The position numbers and the translations under genes were made by a program. The notes below the pieces were generated by a model. That model had not been told where the DNA came from, did no database searches, and saw nothing but the letters and a program-made list of their open reading frames with translations. Below are positions 15,842-25,913 of a stretch of 47,056 nucleotides of DNA, one piece after another. Positions within the stretch are counted from its first letter, which is position 1, and each line of letters begins with the position of its first letter. Origin of the DNA: Clostridiales bacterium (lineage in GTDB: Bacteria; Bacillota; Clostridia; Christensenellales; Pumilibacteraceae); NCBI GenBank assembly GCA_031276725.1, contig JAISMM010000010.1, forward strand, positions 1 through 47,056, written 5' to 3'.

Positions 15842-16002
15842 GGAAAACTCCGGATTAGTGGGGCGGGTTTAAGGCAACGGATTTTTTAGACGGAAATTGA
15901 CTTGTTTTTGTAGGCAATAGCACCGCTATCGGCAAAAAAAGAAGGAAATTTACGGCAAAAAAGACGCGTCTTAAAGTTGCCTAAACTTGTCCGGAGTTTT
16001 CC
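15842..16002. mobile_element. Full M1 element (MITE-like), copy 1
   Basis: A 161-bp element with ends GGAAAACTCCGGATTAGT and ACTTGTCCGGAGTTTTCC (inverted repeats) and a small central hairpin (AATAGC-ACC-GCTAT). It differs from the copy at 41606-41765 at only about 7 positions. It encodes nothing. Its flanks (ATTCCCCTCC on the left, GAGGGGAAT on the right) are the two halves of the R1 repeat palindrome, so the element appears to have inserted into an R1 repeat. Confidence 0.8.
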
Positions 16003-16099
16003 GTAGAGGGGAATCTTGGAAAGCCGCGCCGTGCGGGCAACACCCGACCGCCCCGTCATCGTTCCGGATCCGTTCGCTATCAACGGGCTTTTCACCGAC

Positions 16100-19000
16100 C
16101 TATTTGTAATATTTAACGCCGCTTTCAAAAATCTTCATATCAAAACGCGCGCCGATATTTTTCATAAGATTGCTCCCGATGCGCTCGCTGTGGCCCATCT
16201 TACCCAAAATTCTGCCGTCGGCGCTCGTTATGCCCTCGACGGCGGCGTAAGAGCCGTTGGGGTTAAAGGGGCTTTGCATAGTCGCCGCGCCGCACTCGTC
16301 GGCGTACTGCGTGGCGATTTGACCCGCCGCCGCGAGCGCGGCAAGGTCGGAGTCCGATGCGACGAATTTGCCCTCGCCGTGCGAAACGGCTTGAGCGTAG
16401 ACCTCGCCGGGGGTAAGGGCGGCAAACCACGGCGAGAGGGCGCTTGCGACGCGGACGTTGACTATTGTAGAAACGTGGCGCGAGATGTCGTTAAAAGTGA
16501 GCGTGGGCGAATCCTTTTTTAGCGGCGCGATTTTGCCGTAGGGCAAAAGTCCCAGCTTTATGAGCGCCTGAAAGCCGTTGCAAATGCCCAAAATAAGCCC
16601 GTCGCGCCCTTGTATCAGCGCGCGCACGGCGTCGGACAGCTTTTTGTTGCGGAACATCGACGCTATGAATTTGCCCGAGCCGTCCGGCTCGTCGCCGCCC
16701 GAAAAGCCGCCGGGGAACGCGATAATTTGCGAATCGGCGATTAAAGCCGCCATAGCGTCGACGGACTCCTTAATATCGGACTGCGAACGGTTTTTGACGA
16801 CGAAAATCACGGGCTTTGCGCCCGCCGCGCTAAAACGCTTGGCGGTGTCGTACTCACAGTTGGTGCCGGGAAAAACCGGTATAAAGACGCGCGGGGCGGC
16901 GAATTTTTGCTTTGCGAAAATAATTCTTTTGGCGTTTTGAGCGTTAAAGCCGACTTGGCGATCCGTGCGGCTGCGCGTGGGATATATCGCCGAAAAGGTG
17001 CCGTTATAGGCGTTTAGAGCGTCCGCAAGCGCGATTTGCGGGGCGTCGGCGCCGTCCGAAAAGCGTATGAGCGGCAAATCGGAGGTTTCGCCTACGAACT
17101 CTAATCCGTAGCCGACAAAGTCGGCGGGGTCGGCGGGGCAAAGAAGAACGTCGGCGGGACATTCGGCGAATATGTCGGCGGCGGCGTCGGCAAAATCGAA
17201 ACCGATCGTATTGCCGAAGCACGACTTTGCGACCGCCGCCGCGACTCCGCCGTTTTCGACTACCTGCGCGTAGGATATTCTGCCGCGTTTTGCCTCGCCG
17301 CCGAACAGGCGCAAAAAGTCGGTAAGTTCGGCGTAGTCGGGCATATTGTCGGCGTCGCGCTTTACGGAATAGCGGTAGACCCTTTGATTCGGCGCGGTGA
17401 ACGTGTTTACGGTAACCTCGGAGGCCTTTGCTATGCCGAGTGCGAACGATATGAGCGTTGGCGGCACGTCGAGCTTTTCGAACGAGCCGCTCATGGAGTC
17501 CTTGCCTCCGATAGCGGCGGTACCCAAATTCAGCTGTGCGTTGAGCGCTCCCAAAAGCGCGGCGACGGGCTTGCCCCAGCGCTCGGGGTCATGAGCGAGC
17601 TTTTCAAAAAATTCCTGAAACGTAAGGCGCACGGTAGATAGCGGCGCGCCCGCGACGACCGTTTTTACTACCGACAGAACAACGGCGTAGACGGCGCCCA
17701 AAAACGGCGAACGGCACGACAGCTCCGGCAAATACCCCCACGAGGCGACGGTGCAAACGTCCGTTTCGCCCTTTGCGGGCAGCTTTGCCGCCATAGCGAT
17801 CGCGGGGGTTTGCTGAGTAGCGCCGCCGAACGGCATAAGCACCGTGCCCGCACCGATTGTGGAATCGAACATTTCGGACAGTCCCTTTTGGCTTGCCGTG
17901 TTAGGGGCGGCGAGTGCGTTTTTTAGCGCGGAAACGGGGTCGCCCTTGACGGGAGCGGCGGCAAAATATTTGACGTTTTGGTCCTTTATTACGGCGTCCG
18001 CCTCGCCTCTGACGCCGTTAGAATCAAGGAAGCGGCGCGGAAGGTCGACTACAAGCCGCCCGGCGAACGTCATACGCATACGCTTAGAGTCGGTAACGGC
18101 GGCGATAGGGGTCGCGTTAAGATTTTCGTCGGCGCACAGCTTTTTGACGGCGGCAAGGTCGGAGGCGGCGACGACTACCGCCATACGCTCCTGAGATTCC
18201 GATATGGCAAGCTCGGTAGCCGACAGCCCGCTGTACTTTTTGGGAACGGCGTCGAGGTCGATATCGAGTCCCGGGGCAAGCTCGCCCACCGCAACCGAAA
18301 CGCCGCCCGCGCCGAAGTCGTTGCAGCGCTTAACGAGGCGCGTAAAATCCGGGTTGCGGAACAGCCGCTGAATTTTGCGCTCGGTAAGGGGGTTGCCCTT
18401 TTGCACCTCGGCGCCGCATTCGGCGGTCGATAAAACGGTGTGCGCCTTAGACGAGCCCGTCGCCCCGCCGCAGCCGTCGCGCCCCGTTTCGCCGCCGATT
18501 AAGACGACCGCGTCGCCGGGGGCGGGAGTAGCGCGGACGACGTTTTTTGCGGGAGCCGCGCCCACTACAAAGCCCGCTTCCAAGCGTTTTGCGGCGTAGC
18601 CGGGGTGATAGACTTCGCTTACGATTCCCGTGGCGAGCCCGATTTGGTTGCCGTAGGACGAAAAGCCTTTCGCCGCCGTTTTTGAAATTACGCGCTGCGG
18701 AAGCTTGCCTTTTAGGGTTTTAGAAAACGGCGCGTTTATGTCGGCGGCGCCCGTTACGCGCATAGCCTGATAGACGTAGACCCTGCCCGAAAGCGGATCG
18801 CGGATCGCGCCCCCGAGGCACGTCGCCGCGCCGCCGAACGGCTCGATTTCGGTGGGGTGGTTGTGCGTTTCGTTCTTGAACATCACAAGCCACGGTTCCT
18901 CCTCGCCGTCCACAAGCGCCGTTACGCGGATCGAGCAGGCGTTAATCTCGTCGGACTCGTCGAGGTTTTCGAGGAGTCCCCTGCTTTTAAGCTCGCGCGC

Positions 19001-19831
19001 GCCTATCGTCGCCATATCCATAAGGCTCTTGTACTTGTCGGCGCGGCCCTTGTGGTGGCGGTTAAAAAGCGCCAAATACGTGCGGAATGTCGAATCGATA
19101 GCCGAAATATCCGACTTTATGGTTACCTTGCCGAGCGCCGCCGTAAAGGTGGTGTGGCGGCAGTGATCCGACCAATACGTGTCGATTACCTTCAATTCCG
19201 TGTGCGTGGGATTGCGGTACTCGGCCTTAAAGTGCGCCTGAACGAATATTAGATCGGCGAGCGTCATCGCGAATCCGTTTTGGCGGTGAAATTCCGCCAG
19301 CTGCGGCTCGGTCATATCCACAAAGCCGTCGGCGAGCGTTACCGGCTCGGGCGGCGAAACGCGTTCGTATAGACTTTCGGGCAGCCCGAAGGCGCATTCG
19401 CGCGCCTCGACGGGGTTAATAAGATACCTTTTTATGCGGTCAAACTGTTCGGCGGTCGCGCCCGAAACGGCGTAGAGCGTAGCGCAGCGGATAACGGGCC
19501 GCGCCGCGCGCGTTAAAAGCTGGACGCATTGGGCGGCGCTGTCGGCGCGCTGATCGTATTGACCGGGCAAAAATTCCACGCCGAAAAGCCGCGTATCGGG
19601 CGGAAAGGGGGGCAAAACGGACTCGTAAACGTCGTCGGCGGGCGGCTCCGAAAAGACGTTTTCGACCGACTTTTTCCAATTCTTTTCGTCGATTCCGTCG
19701 GCGTCGTAGCGCAAAATAACGCGAAGCGAGTCTAATTTTATGCCGAGCGTGTTAAAAACGTCGTTTTTTAGCGATTCGGCGGCGACGCGGAAGCCCGCGC
19801 GCTTTTCGACGTAAATTCTTTTGATCGCCAT
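16100..19831 (-). CDS. purL: Phosphoribosylformylglycinamidine synthase, single-chain (PurL with fused glutaminase)
   Basis: Fourth step of IMP synthesis: FGAR + glutamine + ATP to FGAM. The 1243-residue single-chain form fuses the PurS-like region, the two AIRS-type halves and the class I glutaminase. Seen: DTYWSDHCRHTTF near residue 215 (linker/active-site region), FKNETHNHPTEIEPFGGA, GGETGRDGCGGATG, and a second GGKDSMSGSF half. The glutaminase starts near residue 985 with PGTNCEYDTAKRF and has the nucleophile in GICNGFQ and the catalytic His in SHGEGKF. GGGGAGG precedes the ATG. It is the last gene of the operon, 10 nt after purD. An M1 element lies about 100 bp downstream. Confidence 0.96.
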   Translation of the reverse strand: MAIKRIYVEKRAGFRVAAESLKNDVFNTLGIKLDSLRVILRYDADGIDEKNWKKSVENVFSEPPADDVYESVLPPFPPDTRLFGVEFLPGQYDQRADSAAQCVQLLTRAARPVIRCATLYAVSGATAEQFDRIKRYLINPVEARECAFGLPESLYERVSPPEPVTLADGFVDMTEPQLAEFHRQNGFAMTLADLIFVQAHFKAEYRNPTHTELKVIDTYWSDHCRHTTFTAALGKVTIKSDISAIDSTFRTYLALFNRHHKGRADKYKSLMDMATIGARELKSRGLLENLDESDEINACSIRVTALVDGEEEPWLVMFKNETHNHPTEIEPFGGAATCLGGAIRDPLSGRVYVYQAMRVTGAADINAPFSKTLKGKLPQRVISKTAAKGFSSYGNQIGLATGIVSEVYHPGYAAKRLEAGFVVGAAPAKNVVRATPAPGDAVVLIGGETGRDGCGGATGSSKAHTVLSTAECGAEVQKGNPLTERKIQRLFRNPDFTRLVKRCNDFGAGGVSVAVGELAPGLDIDLDAVPKKYSGLSATELAISESQERMAVVVAASDLAAVKKLCADENLNATPIAAVTDSKRMRMTFAGRLVVDLPRRFLDSNGVRGEADAVIKDQNVKYFAAAPVKGDPVSALKNALAAPNTASQKGLSEMFDSTIGAGTVLMPFGGATQQTPAIAMAAKLPAKGETDVCTVASWGYLPELSCRSPFLGAVYAVVLSVVKTVVAGAPLSTVRLTFQEFFEKLAHDPERWGKPVAALLGALNAQLNLGTAAIGGKDSMSGSFEKLDVPPTLISFALGIAKASEVTVNTFTAPNQRVYRYSVKRDADNMPDYAELTDFLRLFGGEAKRGRISYAQVVENGGVAAAVAKSCFGNTIGFDFADAAADIFAECPADVLLCPADPADFVGYGLEFVGETSDLPLIRFSDGADAPQIALADALNAYNGTFSAIYPTRSRTDRQVGFNAQNAKRIIFAKQKFAAPRVFIPVFPGTNCEYDTAKRFSAAGAKPVIFVVKNRSQSDIKESVDAMAALIADSQIIAFPGGFSGGDEPDGSGKFIASMFRNKKLSDAVRALIQGRDGLILGICNGFQALIKLGLLPYGKIAPLKKDSPTLTFNDISRHVSTIVNVRVASALSPWFAALTPGEVYAQAVSHGEGKFVASDSDLAALAAAGQIATQYADECGAATMQSPFNPNGSYAAVEGITSADGRILGKMGHSERIGSNLMKNIGARFDMKIFESGVKYYK

Positions 19832-19841
19832 AAGTCCTCCC

Positions 19842-21107
19842 CTATTTCAGCCCGATGTCGGTGCGAAAAAACATTCCCTCGAACGAAATCCCTTTCATAT
19901 TGTCGTAAGCCTTTTGACGCGCCGATTCCATATCCGGCCCGAGCGCCGTTACGCCGAAAACGCGCCCGCCGTTTGTAACGAGGCGGTTGTCCTTGACGAT
20001 TGTTCCGGCGTGATACAAATGAACGCCGCTCGCCAGATTGCCGAGCGAAATCACCTTGCCTTTTTCGTAGGCGAGCGGATACCCGCGCGAGGCGGCGACG
20101 ACGCAAACGCTGTAATCGGGGACGTATTCGAGCGTAATTTTATCGAGAGCGCCGTTGATGCACGCCTCGAAAATCTCGAACAAATCGTTCTTTAAGCGCG
20201 GCAGAACGGCCTGCGTTTCGGGGTCGCCGAAGCGGGCGTTGTATTCCAAAACGCGGATGTCGTCGCCGTTTATCATAAGCCCGAAGTAGATAACGCCCTT
20301 AAACTCCCTGCCCTCGGCGTTAAGAGCCGCCACGGTGGGCAAAAAAATCGTTTCGTACGCCTTTGCGGCAAGGGCTGGGGTGTACTTGTCGGACGGGCAA
20401 AACGCGCCCATACCGCCCGTGTTGGGCCCCCGGTCGCCGTCGAAGGCGCGCTTGTGATCCTGGCTCGACGCCATAGGAAGCACCGTTTTGCCGTCGCAGA
20501 ACGCCAGCACCGACACCTCGAACCCCGTCAAAAACTCCTCGATGACGACGCTGCTTCCGGCGCTGCCGAACGCCGCGTCCTTCATAATATTTTTGAGGCC
20601 CGCCTTGGCGGTTTCCATATCGGGGCAGATTATAACGCCCTTGCCGAGCGCCAGCCCGTCCGCCTTTATAACGGTCGGGTAAGCGCAGGTTTCAAGATAG
20701 CGGTCGGCGGCTTGATAGTCGTCGAACACCTCGTAGGCGGCGGTTGGAATGCCGTACTTTTTCATCAAATTTTTGGCAAAAACCTTGCTCGACTCGATTT
20801 CGGCCGCCTTCTTTTTGGGGCCGAACACGCGGCAGCACATGTCGTCAAGCCGATCCACAAGCCCCATACTCAGGGGATCGTCGGGGGCGACGACCGTCAT
20901 ATATATGTCGGGATGCGAGCGGACGAACATCAAAATCGCGGGCAGGTTTATAGCCGCGATTTCGGGATGGCACTCCGCCAGCGCCGCGATTCCGGCGTTG
21001 CCCGGCAGGGCGTAAATCTTGCCGACCCGCCTCGATTGCGACAGCTTGTGAACGATCGCATGCTCGCGCCCGCCGCCGCCGATTACCAAAATGTTTCGCT
21101 TTTTCAT
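19842..21107 (-). CDS. purD: Phosphoribosylamine-glycine ligase (GAR synthetase)
   Basis: Second step of IMP synthesis: phosphoribosylamine + glycine + ATP to GAR. The 421-residue length is usual when started at 21107. The reading frame is open upstream, but only through R1 repeats and the end of purH. Evidence for this start is the family N-terminus MKKRNILVIGGGGREHA and an AAGGAG site about 10 nt upstream. ATP-grasp motifs are present: KADGLALGKGV, and GDRGPNTGGMGA (substrate binding). It lies 250 bp after purH because repeats are inserted between them. Confidence 0.95.
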   Translation of the reverse strand: MKKRNILVIGGGGREHAIVHKLSQSRRVGKIYALPGNAGIAALAECHPEIAAINLPAILMFVRSHPDIYMTVVAPDDPLSMGLVDRLDDMCCRVFGPKKKAAEIESSKVFAKNLMKKYGIPTAAYEVFDDYQAADRYLETCAYPTVIKADGLALGKGVIICPDMETAKAGLKNIMKDAAFGSAGSSVVIEEFLTGFEVSVLAFCDGKTVLPMASSQDHKRAFDGDRGPNTGGMGAFCPSDKYTPALAAKAYETIFLPTVAALNAEGREFKGVIYFGLMINGDDIRVLEYNARFGDPETQAVLPRLKNDLFEIFEACINGALDKITLEYVPDYSVCVVAASRGYPLAYEKGKVISLGNLASGVHLYHAGTIVKDNRLVTNGGRVFGVTALGPDMESARQKAYDNMKGISFEGMFFRTDIGLK

Positions 21108-21159
21108 AATATATATTCTCCTTTTGTTTTTATCTGTTTTGTACTGTTCAACTTTGACG

Positions 21160-21345
21160 GCACAGAGGGGAATTTTTCGGCGGTCGGCCGTTAGGCAATC
21201 AACCGCACCGCCGCTAACGCGGCACCCATCCATAGAGGGGAATTTTTCGGGGGGGGTAACCGTTAGACAATCAACCACCCCGGCGGCAGAGCCGCCACCC
21301 CTCCACGGAGGGGAATTTTTCGGCGGGCGCAGCCCGTACGGGCGC
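21160..21345 (-). repeat. R1 repeats inside the purine operon
   Basis: Three copies of the R1 family (cores near 21165, 21230 and 21300, AATTCCCCTCTATGGA-type on the minus strand, then GC-rich CCGCC blocks) fill the gap between purH and purD. The transcript must read through them, so they can form strong hairpins inside the operon mRNA. Confidence 0.75.
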
Positions 21346-21357
21346 CCCTGTGTGCCG

Positions 21358-22902
21358 TCAGTGTTTGAAGTGGCGCATACCCACAAACACCATAGCAATC
21401 CCGTACTTATCGCAAGCCGCAATGCTGTCGCCGTCGCGGATACTGCCGCCGGGCTGAATTATCGCCTTTATTCCGGCGGCGGCGGCGGCCTCTACGCAGT
21501 CCGAAAAGGGAAAGTACGCGTCGGAGGCTAAATACGCTCCCTTTGCCCTGTCCCCCGCGTGTTCGAGCGCCTGCTTGGCCGCCCAAATGCGGTTGGTCTG
21601 CCCGCCGCCGATTCCCACCGCCGCAAAATCCTTGGCGATGGCTATACCGTTCGACTTTGTGTGCTTGACGACGCGGTAAGCGAATTCGAGTTGCTTTATG
21701 TCGTCGGGGGTCGGCGCGGTTTTTGTAACGGTTTTTAGCGCGGCGGGGTCGAACAGCGCGTAATCCCTGTCCTGCAACAAAACGCCGCCGTAGAGCTTTT
21801 TCATATCGTACTCGCCCGAGGGGGCGAACGGCGTTTGCGGCGGGCCGGCGAGTTTCAGCACCCGCATATTCGGCTTTGTTTTAAGAACCTCCGTCGCCTC
21901 GGCGGTAAAGTCGGGCGCGATAACTATTTCAAGAAAAATCTTTACAAGCTCGTCGGCCGTGCGCTTGTCGACCGTTCGGTTAAGGGCGACTATGCCGCCG
22001 TAAATGCTTACGGGGTCGCATTCGTAGGCTTTTAGATACGCGTCGTAAACGTTGTCGGCGACGGCGGCGCCGCAGGGGTTCGAGTGCTTGACGGCGACCG
22101 CCGCGGGCGCGGAAAACTCGCGCAAAAGGTCGAGCGCGCCGGACGCGTCGTTAATATTGTTATACGACAGTTCCTTGCCGCCGAGCTGCTCCGCCGACGC
22201 GAGCGAATAGCTTTTTGCGGCGGCGTCGCCGTAGAACGCGCCGCTTTGGTGCGGATTTTCGCCGTAGCGCAGGCTTTGCTTTTTTTCGTAAGCGAACGTG
22301 ATTGTATCGGGATAGCGGATCGACAGCTTTTCGCGCAAAAAATTCGATATGAGCGAGTCGTAAACCGCCGTATGCGCGAACACCTTATACATAAGATATT
22401 TTCGGAATTCCGTGTCGGCGGCGCCGTTTTCTAAGCGCCTTAACGCCTCCGCATAGTCGGCGGGATCGACGAGCACAAGCACGTCCGAATAATTTTTTGC
22501 CGCCGAGCGCAGCATAGTCGGGCCGCCTATATCGATATTTTCGACCGCCTCGGCAAAATCGACCTCTGGTTTTGCTATCGTTTGCTTGAACGGATAAAGA
22601 TTGACGACAACGACGTCGATAGTGTTTATGTTAAGCCCGGCGAGCGTTTTCATATGGTCGGGATTGCCGCGCATAGCGAGCAGTCCCGCGTGAACCGCCG
22701 GGTGCAGGGTCTTAACTCTGCCGTCAAGACATTCGGGGAATCCCGTAACGTCCGATATGTTGAGCGTCTTAACGCCCGCCTTGTTCAACGCCGCCGCCGT
22801 GCCGCCCGTCGAGATAATTTCGTACCCCGCCTTAGTTAGCCCCTTTGCAAGCTCCTCGATTCCCGTTTTGTCGCTGACCGACACTAACGCTCTTTTTTTC
22901 AC
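21358..22902 (-). CDS. purH: Bifunctional AICAR transformylase/IMP cyclohydrolase
   Basis: Last two steps of IMP synthesis: AICAR formylation, then ring closure. The 514-residue length is typical. The N-terminal cyclohydrolase (MGS-like) domain starts with [15 protein letters not shown]. The C-terminal transformylase has [13 protein letters not shown] near residue 270 (catalytic Lys-His) and [25 protein letters not shown] near the end. The start is a GTG with AAGGAG 10 nt upstream; no better ATG is near. It follows purN by 25 nt. Confidence 0.96.
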   Translation of the reverse strand: MKKRALVSVSDKTGIEELAKGLTKAGYEIISTGGTAAALNKAGVKTLNISDVTGFPECLDGRVKTLHPAVHAGLLAMRGNPDHMKTLAGLNINTIDVVVVNLYPFKQTIAKPEVDFAEAVENIDIGGPTMLRSAAKNYSDVLVLVDPADYAEALRRLENGAADTEFRKYLMYKVFAHTAVYDSLISNFLREKLSIRYPDTITFAYEKKQSLRYGENPHQSGAFYGDAAAKSYSLASAEQLGGKELSYNNINDASGALDLLREFSAPAAVAVKHSNPCGAAVADNVYDAYLKAYECDPVSIYGGIVALNRTVDKRTADELVKIFLEIVIAPDFTAEATEVLKTKPNMRVLKLAGPPQTPFAPSGEYDMKKLYGGVLLQDRDYALFDPAALKTVTKTAPTPDDIKQLEFAYRVVKHTKSNGIAIAKDFAAVGIGGGQTNRIWAAKQALEHAGDRAKGAYLASDAYFPFSDCVEAAAAAGIKAIIQPGGSIRDGDSIAACDKYGIAMVFVGMRHFKH

Positions 22903-22927
22903 CGTGTCCGTACTCCTTTATATATAA

Positions 22928-23566
22928 TTATTTTTTGTAAACTACCTTGCCGTCTTTGACGGAAATTTTGCCGTCGCAAAGATCCGCCGTCACGGATGCG
23001 ATCAGCCTGTTTTCGACGTTTTCCAACAATCTTTTTTGCAGACTCTCGGGCGTGTCGGAGGGCAAAACCTCTATGCTTTCGCTCGCGATAATAAGCCCCG
23101 TATCGACTCCCGAATCCACAAAATGCACCGTAGCGCCCGTAAAAGCCTCTCCCGCCGCCAAAACCTGCCTGTGGACGTTGAGTCCGAAGCAGTTTTTGCC
23201 GCCGTATTTAGGCAGAAGCGCGGGGTGAATATTGACGATTCTGCCGCCGAACGCGCTAAGCGGCGCCGCCGTCAAAATACCCAAATAGCCGGCTAAAATT
23301 ACGTAGTCGGCGTTAGCGCGGATAAGTAATTCCGTGATTTTTTCGTCGCGTTTTTCGCGCGTAACAAAGTCCTTTAAGGCGCAAACCGCCGTCGGTATGC
23401 CGCGGCTTTCCGCCCTTACAAGGGCGTAAGCGTCGGCGTTAGACGATACAACCAAAACGACGCGGCCGTTAATCCGACCGCTTTCGGTTCCGTCGATTAT
23501 CGCCTGCAAATTGGTGCCGCCGCCCGACACCAACACCGCGAGATTCTTTTTAGCGTCAGCGGACAA
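22928..23566 (-). CDS. purN: Phosphoribosylglycinamide formyltransferase
   Basis: Third step of IMP synthesis: GAR formylation with 10-formyl-THF. The 212-residue length fits. Motifs: SGGGTNLQAIID near residue 15, INIHPALLPKYGG with the catalytic Asn-His pair near 110, and FVDSGVDTG with the catalytic Asp near 150. After the His motif the usual KGxxG-type loop reads GGKNCFGLNVH. The start is a TTG lying 11 nt inside the end of purM, so translation is probably coupled. Confidence 0.94.
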   Translation of the reverse strand: MSADAKKNLAVLVSGGGTNLQAIIDGTESGRINGRVVLVVSSNADAYALVRAESRGIPTAVCALKDFVTREKRDEKITELLIRANADYVILAGYLGILTAAPLSAFGGRIVNIHPALLPKYGGKNCFGLNVHRQVLAAGEAFTGATVHFVDSGVDTGLIIASESIEVLPSDTPESLQKRLLENVENRLIASVTADLCDGKISVKDGKVVYKK

Positions 23567-24581
23567 GTCTTACACCGCCGCCCTTTACCGTTTTGCCGAT
23601 TACGAACGCCCGCTCGCCGCACTCCTCCGCCGCCCTGACTACGTCCGATTTTATAGAGTCGGCGACGCACAGAACCATACCGATCCCCGCGTTAAAGGTG
23701 TTGTAAAATCTTTCGTCGTCGAGGGCGGAAAGCTCCTTCAACAGCGAAAAAACCGCCGGGCGCGGATACGAATTAATATCGATTTCGGCGCCGGTTCCGG
23801 CGGGAAAAATGCGCGGAATATTCTCGATAAAGCCGCCGCCCGTAATGTGCGCCGCGCCCTTAATCTTAAAGCGCGCCGCTAAATTAAGGATAGTCTCGAC
23901 GTATATTTTGGTCGGCGTCAAAACCTCGTCCAAAAGATTTAAGCCGCTTTTTTTGCCGAGCGTTTCAAGCGTTTTAACGTCCTCTCCCAACAGCTTCCGC
24001 ACGAGCGAAAAGCCGTTCGAGTGAAGCCCGGAGCTTGCAAGCCCGATAAGCGCGTCGCCCGCCGCAATATCCGCGCCGTTAATAATGTCCGCCTTATCGA
24101 CGATCCCGACGCAAAAACCGGCAAGGTCGTACTCGCCGTCCTTATAAAAGCCGGGCATTTCGGCGGTCTCGCCGCCTATGAGCGCGCAGCCCGCCAGGCG
24201 GCAGCCCTCGGCGACGCCCGAAACGATTTTTTCCGCCTTAAAGGGGTCGAGCCGTCCCACGGCGATATAGTCGAGGAAAAACAGCGGCTTAGCCCCCTGA
24301 CAAACCACGTCGTTGGCGCACATAGCCACGCAGTCTATACCCACGGTATCGTGCTTGCCGCGCAAAAAGGCGTATTTGAGCTTAGTGCCCACGCCGTCCG
24401 TGCCGCTCACCAGAACGGGCTCTTTAAGGTCTTGATCCGCTATGGAATAAAAGCCGCCGAACGACCCCAAATCCCCAAGCACGTTTTTGTTAAACGTCGA
24501 AGCGGTGTGTTTTTTAATCAACTCGACCGCCTTGTAGCCGCGCTCCACGTCGACCCCGGCGTCCTTATACGATACCGCCAT
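23556..24581 (-). CDS. purM: Phosphoribosylformylglycinamidine cyclo-ligase (AIR synthetase)
   Basis: Fifth step of IMP synthesis: FGAM + ATP to AIR. The 341-residue length is usual. The N-terminus YKDAGVDVERGYKAVELIK is typical. ATP-binding motifs include LVSGTDGVGTKLK, ALIGGETAEMPGFY and the C-terminal ITGGGFIENIPRIFP. The ATG lies 1 nt after the purC stop. In many relatives purF sits just before purM; it is absent here. Confidence 0.96.
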   Translation of the reverse strand: MAVSYKDAGVDVERGYKAVELIKKHTASTFNKNVLGDLGSFGGFYSIADQDLKEPVLVSGTDGVGTKLKYAFLRGKHDTVGIDCVAMCANDVVCQGAKPLFFLDYIAVGRLDPFKAEKIVSGVAEGCRLAGCALIGGETAEMPGFYKDGEYDLAGFCVGIVDKADIINGADIAAGDALIGLASSGLHSNGFSLVRKLLGEDVKTLETLGKKSGLNLLDEVLTPTKIYVETILNLAARFKIKGAAHITGGGFIENIPRIFPAGTGAEIDINSYPRPAVFSLLKELSALDDERFYNTFNAGIGMVLCVADSIKSDVVRAAEECGERAFVIGKTVKGGGVRLVR

Positions 24582-24582
24582 A

Positions 24583-25293
24583 TCAGTTAATCCCCAGCCT
24601 TTTCATCATTTCGGCATACGCCTCCTCGACGCCGCCCATATCGCGCCTAAACCTGTCCTTGTCCAGCTTTTCCTTCGTGGCGCTGTCCCAAAAACGGCAC
24701 GTGTCGGGACTGATTTCGTCCGCCAAAATAATTTTGCCGTCCTTGTCGCGCCCGAATTCTATCTTAAAATCTATCAAATCGACGTTCAGTTTTTTGAAGT
24801 ACGCGAGCATAATTTCGTTGACCTTGAACGCGTATCCGGCGATCGTTTTAAGCTCGTCCCCGGTGCAAAGCCCCATCGCCAGCGCGTGATAATCGTTAAT
24901 CATCGGGTCGCCCAAATCGTCGTTTTTGTACGAATATTCAAGCACGGGACAGCGTAACGCCGTACCCTCGGCTATCCCCAGCCGCTTACTCATAGAACCC
25001 GCCGCGACGTTCCTTATAATGACTTCGAGCGGCACGATTTGCACGCGCTTAACGGCGGTTTCGCGCGCGGAAAGCTCCTCGATATAGTGGGTGGGAACCC
25101 CCTCCCTTGCAAGAATGCGGAACATATGGTTACTCATTCTGTTGTTGACCACGCCCTTGCCCGCGATAGTCCCCTTTTTGAGGCCGTTAAAGGCGGTCGC
25201 GTCGTCCTTGTAGTCGACTATAACGACGTCCGGGTCGGGCGTCGCCCACACCTTTTTTGCCTTGCCCTCGTAAATCAGTTCGGTTTTTTTCAT
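24583..25293 (-). CDS. purC: SAICAR synthetase
   Basis: Joins CAIR and aspartate using ATP. The 236-residue length is usual. Motifs: [15 protein letters not shown] at the N-terminus (nucleotide loop), [14 protein letters not shown] near residue 90, and [15 protein letters not shown] near 195. AAGGAG precedes the ATG. It is second in the operon, 88 nt after purE. Confidence 0.96.
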   Translation of the reverse strand: MKKTELIYEGKAKKVWATPDPDVVIVDYKDDATAFNGLKKGTIAGKGVVNNRMSNHMFRILAREGVPTHYIEELSARETAVKRVQIVPLEVIIRNVAAGSMSKRLGIAEGTALRCPVLEYSYKNDDLGDPMINDYHALAMGLCTGDELKTIAGYAFKVNEIMLAYFKKLNVDLIDFKIEFGRDKDGKIILADEISPDTCRFWDSATKEKLDKDRFRRDMGGVEEAYAEMMKRLGIN

Positions 25294-25381
25294 ATACGGT
25301 TCTCCTTTTTAAGTTTGATTTTTTTGAATTTTATCGCGCCGCTATCAGCGCCGCCTCTTGACGTTCCCGTTTTTGACGCCG

Positions 25382-25882
25382 CTACTGTAAAAGTTTTTGC
25401 AGTTCCGCGTCGTCCTCGGCGATTCTCTTTGCCATATCGGCCTTAAAAGCGTCGAGCTTTTCGGCAAGATCTATAAAGCCCGCCGACAGTATTTGAACCG
25501 CCAAAAGTCCCGCGTTCTCGCCCGCGTTTACACCCACGCACGCCACGGGAACGCCCGACGGCATTTGCACCGTGCTCAAAAGGCTGTCCAGCCCGCCCGC
25601 GAGCGACGTCTGAACGGGCAGTCCTATCACGGGCAGCGTAGTCGCCGCCGCCAAAACTCCCGCAAGATGCGCCGCCTTGCCCGCCGCCGCCACGATAACG
25701 CCGAAGCCGTTGCGCCGCGCGTCCGCCGCGAATGCGTGAACCGCGTCGGGCGTTCGGTGCGCCGACATTACCCGCGCCTCGACCCCGACCCCGAACTTTT
25801 TAAGCGCCGCGATGCACGGTTTTACAACCTCGTAATCCGATTTGCTGCCCATAATCACAGCCGCTTTCGGTAAATTTTTCAT
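25382..25882 (-). CDS. purE: N5-carboxyaminoimidazole ribonucleotide mutase
   Basis: Converts N5-CAIR to CAIR. The 166-residue length is class I. Motifs: MGSKSDYEVVKP at residues 11-22, VMSAHRTPD near 38 with the catalytic His, and PVIGLPVQTSLAGGLDSLLS in the middle. It is the first gene of the operon, with its own promoter and a leader of only about 25 nt. No purK follows, although N5-CAIR must come from PurK; purK, purF and purB are presumably elsewhere. Confidence 0.95.
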   Translation of the reverse strand: MKNLPKAAVIMGSKSDYEVVKPCIAALKKFGVGVEARVMSAHRTPDAVHAFAADARRNGFGVIVAAAGKAAHLAGVLAAATTLPVIGLPVQTSLAGGLDSLLSTVQMPSGVPVACVGVNAGENAGLLAVQILSAGFIDLAEKLDAFKADMAKRIAEDDAELQKLLQ

Positions 25883-25913
25883 TCCGACCGTCCTTATAAA
25901 TTTTTATGCTTTT

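Noticed and set aside
21108-21422. Longer N-terminus for PurD
   Set aside because: The open frame passes through R1 repeats and the end of purH; the family N-terminus begins at 21107 with a ribosome binding site.
25883-25913. Purine riboswitch before purE
   Set aside because: The leader is only about 25 nt.
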